A stretch of DNA of 64,000 nucleotides from Paraburkholderia fynbosensis. Lineage in GTDB: Bacteria; Pseudomonadota; Gammaproteobacteria; Burkholderiales; Burkholderiaceae. Shown here piece by piece: positions 27,804 to 37,185 of the stretch. The position numbers and the translations under genes are program-made. How positions within the stretch are numbered: the first letter of the stretch is position 1; each line of letters opens with the position of its first letter. The notes beneath the pieces were generated by a model. The model saw only the letters and a program-made list of their open reading frames with translations. It was not told the DNA's origin and did not search any database. The stretch spans positions 372,001 to 436,000 of the forward strand of contig NZ_CADIKI010000003.1 in NCBI RefSeq assembly GCF_902859935.1, given 5' to 3'.

Positions 27804-28475
27804 TCAGCGGCTATTGGCCTTGGCCCCACCCTTGCGCATCATCTTCCACAACGCGCCGAGCAGAATCGGCACGATAGCCGCGCCGATACCCACCAGCACG
27901 ATCACATTCAGATACTGACGGATGAACGGAATATTGCCGAAGAAATAACCAAGCAGCACGAGCAGCAACACCCATAGCAGCGCGCCGAGGAAGTTGAACA
28001 ACTGGAACCGGCTCACGGACATCGACGAAGCGCCGGCCACGAACGGCGCGAAGGTTCGCACAACCGGAATGAAACGCGCGAGCACGATAGTCTTGCCGCC
28101 ATGCTTTTCATAGAAGTTATGCGTCTTCTGCAGCGCACTGCGGTCGAGGAAGCGTTCGAGAAAAGGAATATGCGAATCGAACACCCGCGGCCCGATGGCC
28201 CGTCCGATCATGTAGTTGACGGTATTGCCGGCGATCGCGGCGAGGAGCAGCAGCACGATCAGCAGACCGAGGTTCAACTGGCCCGTCGCACAGAACGCGC
28301 CGCCGATGAACAACAACGAATCGCCCGGCAAGAACGGCAGAATGACGAGGCCGGTTTCGCTGAACACGATCAGGAACAGCACCGCATAGACCCATGCGCC
28401 GTACACATGGATGAAGTCTCCGAGGAACTTGTCGATGTGCAACACAAGGTTGACGAAATGTAGCAGCGTGTCCAA
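27804..28475 (-). CDS. DedA family membrane protein
   Basis: The product (223 residues) is a DedA/SNARE-associated family protein. Family signatures are FSETGLVILPFLPGDSLLFIGGAF and, further on, ARFIPVVRTFAPFVAGASSMSVSRFQLFNFLGALLW, with the conserved Glu, Asp and Arg residues within membrane helices. DedA proteins take part in lipid-carrier recycling and membrane energetics. No ATG fits; TTG 28475 follows GAGGAC by 5 bases and gives the family N-terminus. It converges on the MscS gene and is divergent from mutL. Confidence 0.88.
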   Translation of the reverse strand: MDTLLHFVNLVLHIDKFLGDFIHVYGAWVYAVLFLIVFSETGLVILPFLPGDSLLFIGGAFCATGQLNLGLLIVLLLLAAIAGNTVNYMIGRAIGPRVFDSHIPFLERFLDRSALQKTHNFYEKHGGKTIVLARFIPVVRTFAPFVAGASSMSVSRFQLFNFLGALLWVLLLVLLGYFFGNIPFIRQYLNVIVLVGIGAAIVPILLGALWKMMRKGGAKANSR

Positions 28476-28645
28476 GGAGCGTCCTCTGTTAAGGGAATGT
28501 GAACGCGGTGAAAACAGCCTTGCCGGCAGGCCCGCGACGAAGACGGCAAGCACATGCTCGCCGCCGGAAATTGACCGCGTCATGATACCGAAAGTGCCGG
28601 GCCGCAATTAAAAATCCGTTGCCGGTGGCTCGTGTGCCGAATCGC

Positions 28646-28651
28646 TATAAT
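28646..28651 (+). promoter_or_regulatory. -10 box immediately before mutL
   Basis: A perfect TATAAT ends 6 bases before ATG 28658, so the transcript should begin on or beside the start codon. There is no ribosome-binding site between them. No good -35 is seen 17 bases upstream. Confidence 0.55.
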
Positions 28652-28657
28652 TTCGCC

Positions 28658-30703
28658 ATGTCAGAATTCTCCGAAACGCCTGCCGGTTCCGCCGCGGCCG
28701 CCGTGCCCGCCGCCTCGCCCGCACCGCGCCCGTTGCGCGCGATCCAGCCCCTTCCCGATCAGCTGATCAGCCAGATCGCCGCCGGCGAAGTGGTGGAGCG
28801 GCCCGCGTCGGTGGTCAAGGAGTTACTGGAAAACGCGCTCGACGCGGGCGCGCAGACGCTGCGCATCCTGCTCGATGAAGGCGGCGTTAAACGCATTTCG
28901 ATCACCGACGACGGCTGCGGCATTCCCGAAAGCGAACTGGCGCTCGCGCTGATGCGCCATGCGACCAGCAAGATCCGCTCGCTCGCCGAACTGGAAGCAG
29001 TCGCCACGCTCGGTTTCCGTGGCGAGGCGTTGGCGTCGATCGCGTCGGTCGCGCAGATGACCATCACGAGCCGCACCGCCGAAGCGCCGCATGCCGTGCG
29101 CGTCGACGCGCAAACCGGCGTACTGAGCCCCGCGGCCGGCACCCAAGGCACGACGATCGAAGTGCGCGAGCTGTACCACAACACGCCCGCGCGCCGCAAA
29201 TTCCTCAAAAGCGAACAGACCGAACTCGGCCATTGCCTCGAACAGATTCGGCGCGCGGCTTTGGCGCGGCCCGACGTCGCGATTTCGGTACTGCACAACG
29301 GCAAGGCGGTCGAACACTGGAACGCGAGCGAGCCGCCGGTGCGGGTCGCGAAAATTCTCGGCGAGACCTTCGCGACGGCGCACTTGCCACTCGACGAATC
29401 CGCCGGGCCGCTGGCCGTCTACGGCTGCGCGGGCTTGCCGACCGCGAGCCGCGGGCGTGCCGATCAGCAATACTTCTTCGTCAACGGCCGCTTCGTGCGC
29501 GACAAGCTGCTCACGCACGCGGTGCGCGCCGCTTATGAAGACGTGCTGCATGGCGACCGCTATCCGTCTTATGTGCTGTTCCTCGATCTGCCGCCTGAGG
29601 GCGTCGATGTGAACGTGCATCCGTCGAAGATCGAAGTGCGGTTTCGCGATTCGCGCTCGATTCACCAGTTCGTGTTCCACGCGGTACAGCGCGCGCTGGC
29701 GCGGCATGCGGGCGCATCGCCGGAAACGACGGCGGGTGGTCACGCTGCGCACCTGGAGCCGATGGCAGGCGGCCCGGCTTCGTTCGGCGCGACGCCGCTC
29801 GGCGGCGCGGCGGTCATGGCCGCCGGTGCGGGCTTCGGCGGCTCGGCAGGCGGACTGGCGCGTGGCGGATCAGGCAGCGGTTTCGGCCCGTCGTCACAGC
29901 CCGGCAACACCTGGATGCGCCAGGCGCGCATGACGCAAGGCACGCTGCCGGTCGCGCAACCACTCGCGTTTTACGACGCGCTGTTCGGCCGCAAGGACAG
30001 CCATGCCGGCACCGCGGAAGGCGCGACCCTGCTGGAGGCGCGCGACTCGGCGGCGCAAACGCCATCGCCGTATAGCGCGTCGGCGCCCTATCCGCCGCCG
30101 GCCTTCAACGCCACCGACGAACAACCGCTCGGCTTCGCGCTCGGCCAGATTCACGGCATCTACGTGCTCGCGCAGAACGCGCACGGGCTGGTGATCGTGG
30201 ACATGCACGCCGCGCACGAGCGCATCCTGTACGAGCAGTTCAAGAACGCGCTGGTGAATCGCGCGATCGCCGTGCAGCCGCTGCTGATCCCGCAGACGAT
30301 GCACGCCGATCCGATCGAAATCGGCACGGTGGAAGAAGAGCGCGACACGCTCGACGCGCTCGGCTTCGACCTTGCCGTGCTGTCGCCGACCACGCTGGCG
30401 ATCCGCGCCGTGCCCGCGCTGCTCAAGGACGCCGATCTGCAGGCGCTGGCGCGCGCGGTGCTCGCCGATCTGCATGAGTTCGGCGGCTCGCGCGTGCTGA
30501 CCGAGCGTCAGCATGAACTGCTCGGCACGCTCGCCTGCCATCACGCGGTGCGTGCGAACCGGCGTCTGACGCTCGACGAAATGAACGCGCTGCTGCGCCA
30601 GATGGAAGCGACCGAGCGCGCCGATCAATGCAACCACGGGCGTCCGACGTGGTATCAACTGACGCTGTCCGACCTCGATCGGCTGTTCATGCGCGGGCAG
30701 TGA
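28658..30703 (+). CDS. mutL: DNA mismatch repair protein MutL
   Basis: The 681-residue protein has the GHKL ATPase ([30 protein letters not shown], then ITDDGCGI and [11 protein letters not shown]), a transducer domain, a long Gly/Ala-rich linker (about residues 350-480) and a C-terminal dimer domain. The linker is unusual only in its glycine content. The C-terminal motif reads [12 protein letters not shown] (residues 515-526), matching the endonuclease pattern DQHA-x2-E-x4-E except for Met in place of Gln. E. coli-type MutL lacks that activity. It is followed by miaA after 43 bases, as in many bacteria. Confidence 0.96.
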   Translation: MSEFSETPAGSAAAAVPAASPAPRPLRAIQPLPDQLISQIAAGEVVERPASVVKELLENALDAGAQTLRILLDEGGVKRISITDDGCGIPESELALALMRHATSKIRSLAELEAVATLGFRGEALASIASVAQMTITSRTAEAPHAVRVDAQTGVLSPAAGTQGTTIEVRELYHNTPARRKFLKSEQTELGHCLEQIRRAALARPDVAISVLHNGKAVEHWNASEPPVRVAKILGETFATAHLPLDESAGPLAVYGCAGLPTASRGRADQQYFFVNGRFVRDKLLTHAVRAAYEDVLHGDRYPSYVLFLDLPPEGVDVNVHPSKIEVRFRDSRSIHQFVFHAVQRALARHAGASPETTAGGHAAHLEPMAGGPASFGATPLGGAAVMAAGAGFGGSAGGLARGGSGSGFGPSSQPGNTWMRQARMTQGTLPVAQPLAFYDALFGRKDSHAGTAEGATLLEARDSAAQTPSPYSASAPYPPPAFNATDEQPLGFALGQIHGIYVLAQNAHGLVIVDMHAAHERILYEQFKNALVNRAIAVQPLLIPQTMHADPIEIGTVEEERDTLDALGFDLAVLSPTTLAIRAVPALLKDADLQALARAVLADLHEFGGSRVLTERQHELLGTLACHHAVRANRRLTLDEMNALLRQMEATERADQCNHGRPTWYQLTLSDLDRLFMRGQ

Positions 30704-30746
30704 CGGTGCGCACGCTGATTTTGCTTCGACCCGTGCGGGCTTGCTC

Positions 30747-31697
30747 ATGACGCCACGCAACGTTGCCACGCCGATCCCTTGCCTGCTCGGCCCGACAGCC
30801 TCCGGCAAAACCGCCGCTGCGCTGGCGCTCGCCGCACGGCGGCCGGTGGAAATCATCAGCGTCGATTCGGCGCTGGTCTATCGCGAGATGGATATCGGCA
30901 CTGCCAAGCCGACTGCTGAGGAACGCGCCGTGGCGCCACATCATCTGATCGACATCGTCGATCCGACCGACGCCTATTCGGCTGCGCAGTTTCGCGCCGA
31001 CACGTTGCGGCTGACCGGCGAAATCCACGCGCGCGGACGGCTGCCGTTGCTGGTCGGCGGCACCATGCTGTACTACAAGGCGCTCACGCAGGGGCTCAAC
31101 GACCTGCCCGCCGCCGACCCCGACGTGCGCGCCGCGCTCGATGCCGACGCCGCCCGCGACGGCTGGCCGGCCCTGCACGAACGGCTTGCGAGCGTCGACC
31201 CGGTGACGGCCGCTCGCCTCGCGCCCAACGACTCGCAGCGGATTCAGCGCGCGCTCGAAGTATTCATGCTGACCGGCCGGGCGATGTCCGCATGGCTGGC
31301 CGCCCCCGTGCGGCCGGACGACGCCGCGGCGGCATGGCGCTTCGTGCCGATCGCGCTGGAGCCGTCCGATCGCAGCGTCTTGCATGCGCGCATCGAGCAG
31401 CGCTTCGACGCGATGCTGGCCAACGGTTTCGTCGATGAAGTGGTGACGCTGCGCGAACGCGGGGACCTGCGGCCAGAGATGCCGTCGATGCGCTGTGTCG
31501 GCTATCGGCAGGTCTGGGAATATCTGGACGGCGCGGTCGATTATCCGACGATGCGCGACAAGGGAATCTTTGCGACCCGGCAGTTGTGCAAGCGGCAGCT
31601 CACGTGGCTGCGAAGCATGACAGAGCGGGTGGTGGTGGACTGCTGCGATCCGCACGCGACCGCGCGGGTGCTCGATCAAATCGAGGCGTTGATTTGA
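30747..31697 (+). CDS. miaA: tRNA dimethylallyltransferase
   Basis: The 316-residue enzyme adds an isopentenyl group to A37 of tRNAs reading U-starting codons. The P-loop [17 protein letters not shown] is at the N-terminus, followed by [19 protein letters not shown] and [23 protein letters not shown], all diagnostic. ATG 30747 is used; a TTG two codons earlier is possible. It is probably co-transcribed with mutL and converges on purM. Confidence 0.96.
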   Translation: MTPRNVATPIPCLLGPTASGKTAAALALAARRPVEIISVDSALVYREMDIGTAKPTAEERAVAPHHLIDIVDPTDAYSAAQFRADTLRLTGEIHARGRLPLLVGGTMLYYKALTQGLNDLPAADPDVRAALDADAARDGWPALHERLASVDPVTAARLAPNDSQRIQRALEVFMLTGRAMSAWLAAPVRPDDAAAAWRFVPIALEPSDRSVLHARIEQRFDAMLANGFVDEVVTLRERGDLRPEMPSMRCVGYRQVWEYLDGAVDYPTMRDKGIFATRQLCKRQLTWLRSMTERVVVDCCDPHATARVLDQIEALI

Positions 31698-31714
31698 GGC
31701 GTTGAAGTATCGAA

Positions 31715-31755
31715 CCCGCGCGGCGCGCATGCAATCCGCATGCTTGCCGCGCGGG
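31715..31755. terminator. hairpin between convergent miaA and purM
   Basis: CCCGCGCGGC at 31715-31724 pairs perfectly with GCCGCGCGGG at 31746-31755, with inner GCATGC arms. It lies in the 70-base gap between two convergent genes and is likely a shared terminator, although neither side has a long T-run. Confidence 0.45.
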
Positions 31756-31767
31756 CAATATCATCCG

Positions 31768-32835
31768 TTAGATCACGACGGTCTGCGCTTCACCGGCTGC
31801 GCTTTCGCGAATCGTGCCGATCTTCCAGACCTGCTCACCGGCTGCCGACAGCAAACCGATCGCCGCTTCGGCGTCGGCTGCGGACACCACCACCGCCATG
31901 CCGATGCCGCAGTTGAACACGCGGTGCATTTCCGCATCGGCGACGCCGCCGTGCTTCTGCAGCCACGAGAACAGCGGCGGCAGCGGCCACGCGCGGTGAT
32001 CCAGCTCGGCCGTCAGACCTTCACGCAGCACGCGCGGAATATTTTCGACCAGCCCGCCGCCGGTGATGTGCGCCATGCCCTTCACGGCAATCTGCTGCAT
32101 CAGCGACAGCAACGGCTTCACGTAAATGTGAGTCGGCGCCATCAGCGCGTCGGCGAGCGAACGGCCGTCGAAGTCCGCATTCAGATCCGGCTGCGCGCGC
32201 TCGATGATCTTGCGCACCAGCGAAAAACCGTTCGAATGAATGCCGCTCGATGCCAGACCCAGCACCACGTCGCCCGGAGCGATCGTGCTGCCGTCGATGA
32301 TCTTGCTCTTTTCCACCGCGCCGACCGCGAAACCGGCCAGGTCGTACTCCCCGTCCGGATACATGCCCGGCATTTCCGCCGTTTCGCCGCCGATCAGCGC
32401 GCAACCCGACAGTTCGCAGCCATGCGCGATACCCTTGACGACCGTGGCCGCCGTGCCGACGTCCAGCTTGCCGCACGCGAAGTAGTCGAGGAAGAACAGC
32501 GGCTCGGCACCTTGCACGAGAATGTCGTTCACGCTCATCGCGACCAGATCCTGGCCAACGGTGTCATGCTTGTTCAGTTGAAACGCGAGGCGCAGTTTGG
32601 TGCCGACACCGTCGGTGCCGGACACGAGCACCGGCTCCTTGTATTTCTTCGGCACTTCGAACAGCGCGCCGAACCCGCCGATGCCACCCAGCACGCCCTC
32701 GCGCATCGTCTTTTTGGCAAAGGGCTTGATCGCGTCGACAAGCGCGTCGCCCGCGTCGATGTCCACGCCGGCGTCGCGATACGACAAACCTTGGGCCGAA
32801 TCGGTTGAAGGCTGGGCGGATTTCGGGTGATTCAT
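31768..32835 (-). CDS. purM: phosphoribosylformylglycinamidine cyclo-ligase (AIR synthetase)
   Basis: The 355-residue ATP-dependent enzyme closes the imidazole ring to form AIR in purine synthesis. Family blocks include [56 protein letters not shown], the Gly-rich [13 protein letters not shown], and [13 protein letters not shown]. Length is normal. It is transcribed alone and shares a short divergent promoter region, with a perfect palindrome, with a PerM-type permease gene. Confidence 0.97.
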   Translation of the reverse strand: MNHPKSAQPSTDSAQGLSYRDAGVDIDAGDALVDAIKPFAKKTMREGVLGGIGGFGALFEVPKKYKEPVLVSGTDGVGTKLRLAFQLNKHDTVGQDLVAMSVNDILVQGAEPLFFLDYFACGKLDVGTAATVVKGIAHGCELSGCALIGGETAEMPGMYPDGEYDLAGFAVGAVEKSKIIDGSTIAPGDVVLGLASSGIHSNGFSLVRKIIERAQPDLNADFDGRSLADALMAPTHIYVKPLLSLMQQIAVKGMAHITGGGLVENIPRVLREGLTAELDHRAWPLPPLFSWLQKHGGVADAEMHRVFNCGIGMAVVVSAADAEAAIGLLSAAGEQVWKIGTIRESAAGEAQTVVI

Positions 32836-32854
32836 GGGGAAGAGCTCGAAGGTC

Positions 32855-32873
32855 GGTAAAATGCGATTTTACC
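32855..32873. promoter_or_regulatory. perfect palindrome with a -10 element on both strands
   Basis: GGTAAAAT-GCG-ATTTTACC is a perfect 19-base dyad between divergent purM and the PerM-type gene. It puts TAAAAT on the plus strand (32857-32862) and the same hexamer on the minus strand (32871-32866). On the minus strand it would start purM transcription about 24 bases before ATG 32835. It may be a symmetric two-way promoter or an operator covering one. Confidence 0.5.
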
Positions 32874-32936
32874 CGATGCTGGCCGACTGGCTGGAATTTG
32901 ATCATCCGGTTCCGACTACACCTGGGAAAACCCGTT

Positions 32937-34013
32937 TTGCAACAAAATTCCTCGATTCTGACGCCCGTTCAGCGCCGCGCCCTCATCTGGGTGGTGATCG
33001 CGCTCTGCATCGGCATTCTGCTCTGGCTGTTGAGTCCCGTCCTCACCCCGTTCCTGCTGAGCGCGATCCTCGCGTACATCCTGCATCCGGGCGTCGCGTG
33101 GATGGTGCGCCGGCGCGTGCCGCGCGCCCTCGCGGCACTGCTGATGATCCTGTTCTTCACGCTGCTGATGACCATGCTCTTCCTGCTGGTGCTCGCGGTG
33201 GTCCAGAAGGAAGGGCCGCAATTGCGGCAGCAGGTGCCGGTGTTCTTCGCGCATGTGAGCGCGTGGCTGCAACCCAAGCTGGCCATGCTGGGTCTGGCCG
33301 ACTCGCTCGATTTCGCCAGCATCCGCGACCTCGTGATGGGGCAGCTCGAAGGCAGCGCGAAAACGGTCGCGCAGTACGCGTGGACCTCGATCCGCACGAG
33401 CGGCAATCTGATGATGGCGCTGGTCGGCAACGTCGTGCTGGTGCCGCTCGTCCTGTTCTATCTGCTGTTCGACTGGAACCGCATGCTCGCGCGCCTGCAA
33501 ATGATGGTGCCGCGCCGCTGGCTCGACAAGACGCTGCAACTCGCGCGCGACATGGACCAGATGCTGTCGCAATACCTGCGCGGCCAGTTGCTGGTGATGG
33601 CCGTGCTGGCGGTGTACTACTCGGTCGCGCTGAGCCTCGCCGGCTTCGAGATCGCGCTGCCGGTCGGCATTTTTACCGGGCTCGCGGTGTTCATCCCGTA
33701 CCTTGGTTTTGCGACGGGGCTCGTGCTGGCGCTGCTCGCGGCGCTGCTGCAATTCGGCGACTGGTATGGCTTCGGCGCGGTCGCGCTGATTTACGGCTTC
33801 GCGCAGATCGCCGAAAGTTTTTATCTGACGCCACGTCTCGTCGGCGAACGGATCGGGCTGCACCCGCTCGCGGTCATCTTCGCGCTGCTCGCGTTCGGTC
33901 AGCTGTTCGGCTTTTTCGGCGTGTTGCTTGCGTTGCCGGTCAGCGCAATTCTGTCGGTGGCGATCCGCGAATTGCGGCAAAGCTATCTGGCCAGTGCGCT
34001 TTACAACAACTAA
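32937..34013 (+). CDS. AI-2E/PerM-type transporter
   Basis: The product of about 358 residues is an AI-2 exporter superfamily (PerM/YhhT) membrane protein. It has paired N-terminal helices (ALIWVVIALCIGILLWLLSPVLTPFLLSAILAYIL), a central soluble part, and a C-terminal block of helices with GIFTGLAVFIPYLGF and LTPRLVGERIGLHPLAVIFALLAFGQLFGFFGVLLALPV. These last motifs are diagnostic. The family includes permeases and Na+/H+ antiporters, so the substrate is open. No ATG fits; TTG 32937 after GGGAAAA is my choice, with GTG 32987 out of frame. Confidence 0.85.
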   Translation: MQQNSSILTPVQRRALIWVVIALCIGILLWLLSPVLTPFLLSAILAYILHPGVAWMVRRRVPRALAALLMILFFTLLMTMLFLLVLAVVQKEGPQLRQQVPVFFAHVSAWLQPKLAMLGLADSLDFASIRDLVMGQLEGSAKTVAQYAWTSIRTSGNLMMALVGNVVLVPLVLFYLLFDWNRMLARLQMMVPRRWLDKTLQLARDMDQMLSQYLRGQLLVMAVLAVYYSVALSLAGFEIALPVGIFTGLAVFIPYLGFATGLVLALLAALLQFGDWYGFGAVALIYGFAQIAESFYLTPRLVGERIGLHPLAVIFALLAFGQLFGFFGVLLALPVSAILSVAIRELRQSYLASALYNN

Positions 34014-34086
34014 CCGCCTACTGACGTTTCAGGGCCCGAGGTCCGGGCCGCTACGGCCTTAGCCTCATTTTCGGCAGTCACCTACT

Positions 34087-34860
34087 GTGCTTCGTCAACT
34101 GACGCTCGATCTCGGCACCCCGCCGCCATCGACATTCGACAATTTCTTCGCCGGCGCGAACTCGGAGCTGGTCACGCGCCTGCGTGAGCTCGACAACGCG
34201 CTCGCCGCCGGGCCGGTCGCCGATCGCACCTTCTATGTCTGGGGCGAGTCCGGCAGCGGCCGCACGCATCTGTTGCAGGCGCTCGTGCACGAAGCGCCGC
34301 CGGGGCATGCGCGCTTCGCCGGGCCGCAGAGCAGCCTGGCCGCGTTCGGCTTCGACCCGCGCGTGGCGCTCTACGCGATCGACGACTGCGACGCGCTGTC
34401 CGCCGCGCAGCAGATCGCCGTGTTCAACCTGTTCAACGAAGTGCGCGCCCATCCCACCAGCGCGCTGGTCGCCGCGGGCAACGCTCCGCCGATCGGCATG
34501 ACCGTGCGCGAGGATTTGCGCACCCGCCTCGGCTGGGGCCTCGTCTTCCATCTCGCGCCGCTGCCGGACGAAGGCAAGGCGGCGGTGCTCAAGCTCGCCG
34601 CGCGCGAGCGCGGCATCATGCTCGCCGACGACGTGCCCGCCTACCTGCTCACGCATTTTCGCCGCGACATGCCGAGCCTGATGGCGCTGCTCGACGCACT
34701 CGACCGCTTCTCGCTCGAACAGAAACGCGCGGTCACGCTGCCGCTTCTGCGCACCATGCTGGCGTCGCCCGACGCCGACGAACGGCGCGCCGCGCCCGGC
34801 TCGTCGGCGGGTTCGCACGCCGCGTCATCCGCTTCAAGTAAAATAGGCCCCCATGGCTAA
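34087..34860 (+). CDS. hda: DnaA regulatory inactivator Hda
   Basis: The 257-residue AAA+ protein, with the sliding clamp, promotes ATP hydrolysis by DnaA after initiation. The N-terminus MLRQLTLDLGTPPPSTFDNFF contains the clamp-binding QLTLDL motif. The Walker A site is GESGSGRTH, with Arg in place of Lys as is normal in Hda. The start is GTG 34087. About 20 Ser/Ala-rich residues extend the C-terminus. Its end overlaps the next gene by 8 bases. Confidence 0.93.
   Translation: MLRQLTLDLGTPPPSTFDNFFAGANSELVTRLRELDNALAAGPVADRTFYVWGESGSGRTHLLQALVHEAPPGHARFAGPQSSLAAFGFDPRVALYAIDDCDALSAAQQIAVFNLFNEVRAHPTSALVAAGNAPPIGMTVREDLRTRLGWGLVFHLAPLPDEGKAAVLKLAARERGIMLADDVPAYLLTHFRRDMPSLMALLDALDRFSLEQKRAVTLPLLRTMLASPDADERRAAPGSSAGSHAASSASSKIGPHG
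34839..34844 (+). promoter_or_regulatory. possible internal -10 box inside the end of hda
   Basis: TAAAAT lies 8 bases before ATG 34853, within the hda reading frame. Together with the lack of a ribosome-binding site it suggests a leaderless start for the downstream gene. No good -35 is seen. Confidence 0.3.
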
Positions 34861-35539
34861 CCTCGCACTCTTCGATCTCGACCACACGCTCATCCCCACC
34901 GACAGCGACCACGAATGGGGCCGCTTCATGGTGAAACAAGGTATGGTCGACGCCGAAAATTTCGCCCGTGATAATGACCGCTTTTTCGCCGACTACAAAG
35001 CCGGCAAGCTCGACATTCACGCCTATCTGATCGCCATGCTCACGCCGCTCGCGAAATACACGCGCGCGCAACTCGCCGACATTCACGCGCGGTACATGCA
35101 CGAAGTCATCACGCCGGCCATTTTTCCGGTCGCGCTGGAGCTGGTGAAGCAACACCGTGAAGCCGGCGACCTCTGCTGCGTGGTCACGGCCACCAACGAA
35201 TTCATCACGCGCCCGATCGCGCAGGCCTTCGGCGTCGAAACGCTGATCGCCTGCGAGGTGGAAACCGTCGACGGCCAGCCGCATTCGCCGTACACCGGCC
35301 GACCCATCGGCACGCCGAGCTACAAGGAAGGCAAGATCGTCCGTACCGAAGCGTGGCTCGCCTCGCTCGGCAAAACCTGGAGCGACTTCGAGCACAGCTA
35401 TTTCTATAGCGATTCGCACAACGACATCCCGTTGCTCGAAAAAGTCACCGACCCCATCGCGACCAATCCGGACGACACATTGCGCGCCCATGCGCAAGCC
35501 AAAGGCTGGCGCATCCTCGAACTCTTTCAACCCTCGTGA
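34853..35539 (+). CDS. HAD-superfamily IB phosphatase (SerB-like)
   Basis: The 228-residue protein carries the HAD nucleophile motif FDLDHTLIP (Asp8 and Asp10), motif II in VVTATNEFITRPIA, the conserved Lys in SYKEGKIVRTEAWL and motif IV YSDSHNDIPLLE. It belongs to the IB group with SerB and the phosphatidylglycerophosphatase/CicA-like proteins, so it is a phosphatase of a small phosphomonoester. The exact substrate is not evident. It overlaps hda by 8 bases and pcnB by 4, so the three are translated as a unit. Confidence 0.88.
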   Translation: MANLALFDLDHTLIPTDSDHEWGRFMVKQGMVDAENFARDNDRFFADYKAGKLDIHAYLIAMLTPLAKYTRAQLADIHARYMHEVITPAIFPVALELVKQHREAGDLCCVVTATNEFITRPIAQAFGVETLIACEVETVDGQPHSPYTGRPIGTPSYKEGKIVRTEAWLASLGKTWSDFEHSYFYSDSHNDIPLLEKVTDPIATNPDDTLRAHAQAKGWRILELFQPS

Positions 35540-37137
35540 TCAAAAAACTTATTCGCAAGCTATTCGGCCAGGACCCGGCGCCCGCTGACGGCAACCTGGC
35601 CGCCGAAGCCGAAGCAGACGTAACCGGCCGCGCTCCCGCGCGCACGAAGTCCGCCACCGAAGGCGCGGCCAAACCGCGCCGCAAAACAATCCGCGCGCCT
35701 GGCGCGGCCGTCAAGGCCGTGCGCGATCCGGACGTGCCGGTCATCATTCCGCACGACGTGCACGGCATCGATCCCGCGCTGATCTCGAGGAACGCGATTC
35801 GCGTGACCGAAGGTCTGCAGCAGGCGGGCCATCGCGCGTTCATCGTCGGCGGTGCGGTGCGCGATCTGCTGCTCGGCATCAAACCGAAAGACTTCGACGT
35901 CGCCACCGACGCCACCCCCGAACAGGTGCAGAAGCTGTTCCGCCGCGCGCGCATCATCGGCCGCCGGTTTCAGATCGTGCACGTGCAGTTCGGCCAGGAG
36001 ATCATCGAAACCTCGACGTTTCGTGCGCTGGTCGATCCGCCCGCAGCGGACGCGGCGCCGCCGCGCCGCCTCAAGCGCGACGAGCTCGACCGCCGTACCC
36101 ACGCAGTGGACGCGAGCGGCCGCGTGCTGCGCGACAACGTGTGGGGCGAGCAGCACGAAGACGCCACGCGCCGCGACTTCACGATCAACGCGATGTATTA
36201 CGACCCGGCCACGCAAACCGTGCTGGACTACCACAACGGCATGGCCGACATGCGCGCGCGTCTGTTGCGCATGATCGGCGACCCGGCCACGCGCTATCGC
36301 GAAGATCCGGTGCGCATGCTGCGCGTGGTGCGTTTCGCCGCGAAGCTCGAGTTCGAGATCGAAGACAGCACGCGCGCACCGATCGTCAAGATGGCCGATC
36401 TGATCAACAACGTGCCCGCCGCGCGTCTCTTTGACGAGATGCTCAAGCTGATGCTGTCCGGTCACGCGCTCGCCTGCCTGAAGCGCTTGCGCCAGGAAGG
36501 GCTGCATCACGGTCTGTTGCCGCTCCTCGACGTGGTGCTCGAACAGCCCATCGGCGAGAAATTCATCACGCTGGCGCTCTCCAATACCGATGCGCGCGTG
36601 CGCGCCGGCAAGCCGGTGTCGCCGGGCTTCCTGTTCGCCACGCTGCTGTGGCACGACGTGCAGCAGCGCTGGCAGAAATTCGAAGCGGACGGCGAATATC
36701 CGGTGCCCGCGTTGCATCACGCGATGGACGAAGTCCTCGACATGCAAACCGAGAAGCTCGCGATCCACAAGCGCTTCTCGTCGGATATGCGCGAAATCTG
36801 GGGCCTGCAGCTGCGCCTCGAAAAACGCTCGGGAAGAAGCGCACTGAAGCTGCTGGAACACCAAAGATTTAGAGCGGGGTATGATTTCCTCCTGTTGCGC
36901 TGCGAATCGGGCGAACTCGATGAGTCGGTCGGTGCGTGGTGGACGGAGTTCATCGAAGGAGACATCGCCGCGCGCGAGGCATTGCTCACGCAAGGCGGGA
37001 AGGACCGAAGCCCCAGAAAACGACGGCGGCGCAGCAGTGGCGCGAAAAACCGCAAACCGGGCGACGGAATGGAGGGCGGCACGCCAGCCGAACGCACGGA
37101 CAACGACGCGGGCCATGACGGCTCGCACGACGACTGA
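35536..37137 (+). CDS. pcnB: poly(A) polymerase I
   Basis: The 533-residue enzyme adds poly(A) tails to RNA 3' ends and promotes decay. After a basic, disordered N-terminal region of about 80 residues comes the nucleotidyltransferase core: FIVGGAVRDLLLGIKPKDFDVATDATPEQV, with the metal-binding DFD, and RRDFTINAMYYDP. The RNA-binding region and a C-terminal tail rich in Arg/Lys (KDRSPRKRRRRSS) follow. The start codon is GTG, overlapping the previous stop (GTGA). Length and tail fit proteobacterial PcnB and not CCA-adding enzymes. Confidence 0.95.
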   Translation: MIKKLIRKLFGQDPAPADGNLAAEAEADVTGRAPARTKSATEGAAKPRRKTIRAPGAAVKAVRDPDVPVIIPHDVHGIDPALISRNAIRVTEGLQQAGHRAFIVGGAVRDLLLGIKPKDFDVATDATPEQVQKLFRRARIIGRRFQIVHVQFGQEIIETSTFRALVDPPAADAAPPRRLKRDELDRRTHAVDASGRVLRDNVWGEQHEDATRRDFTINAMYYDPATQTVLDYHNGMADMRARLLRMIGDPATRYREDPVRMLRVVRFAAKLEFEIEDSTRAPIVKMADLINNVPAARLFDEMLKLMLSGHALACLKRLRQEGLHHGLLPLLDVVLEQPIGEKFITLALSNTDARVRAGKPVSPGFLFATLLWHDVQQRWQKFEADGEYPVPALHHAMDEVLDMQTEKLAIHKRFSSDMREIWGLQLRLEKRSGRSALKLLEHQRFRAGYDFLLLRCESGELDESVGAWWTEFIEGDIAAREALLTQGGKDRSPRKRRRRSSGAKNRKPGDGMEGGTPAERTDNDAGHDGSHDD

Positions 37138-37185
37138 CCAGGCGTTGGCTGAAGCCGTCGAACGATAGTTGCAGGAAGTTATGCC

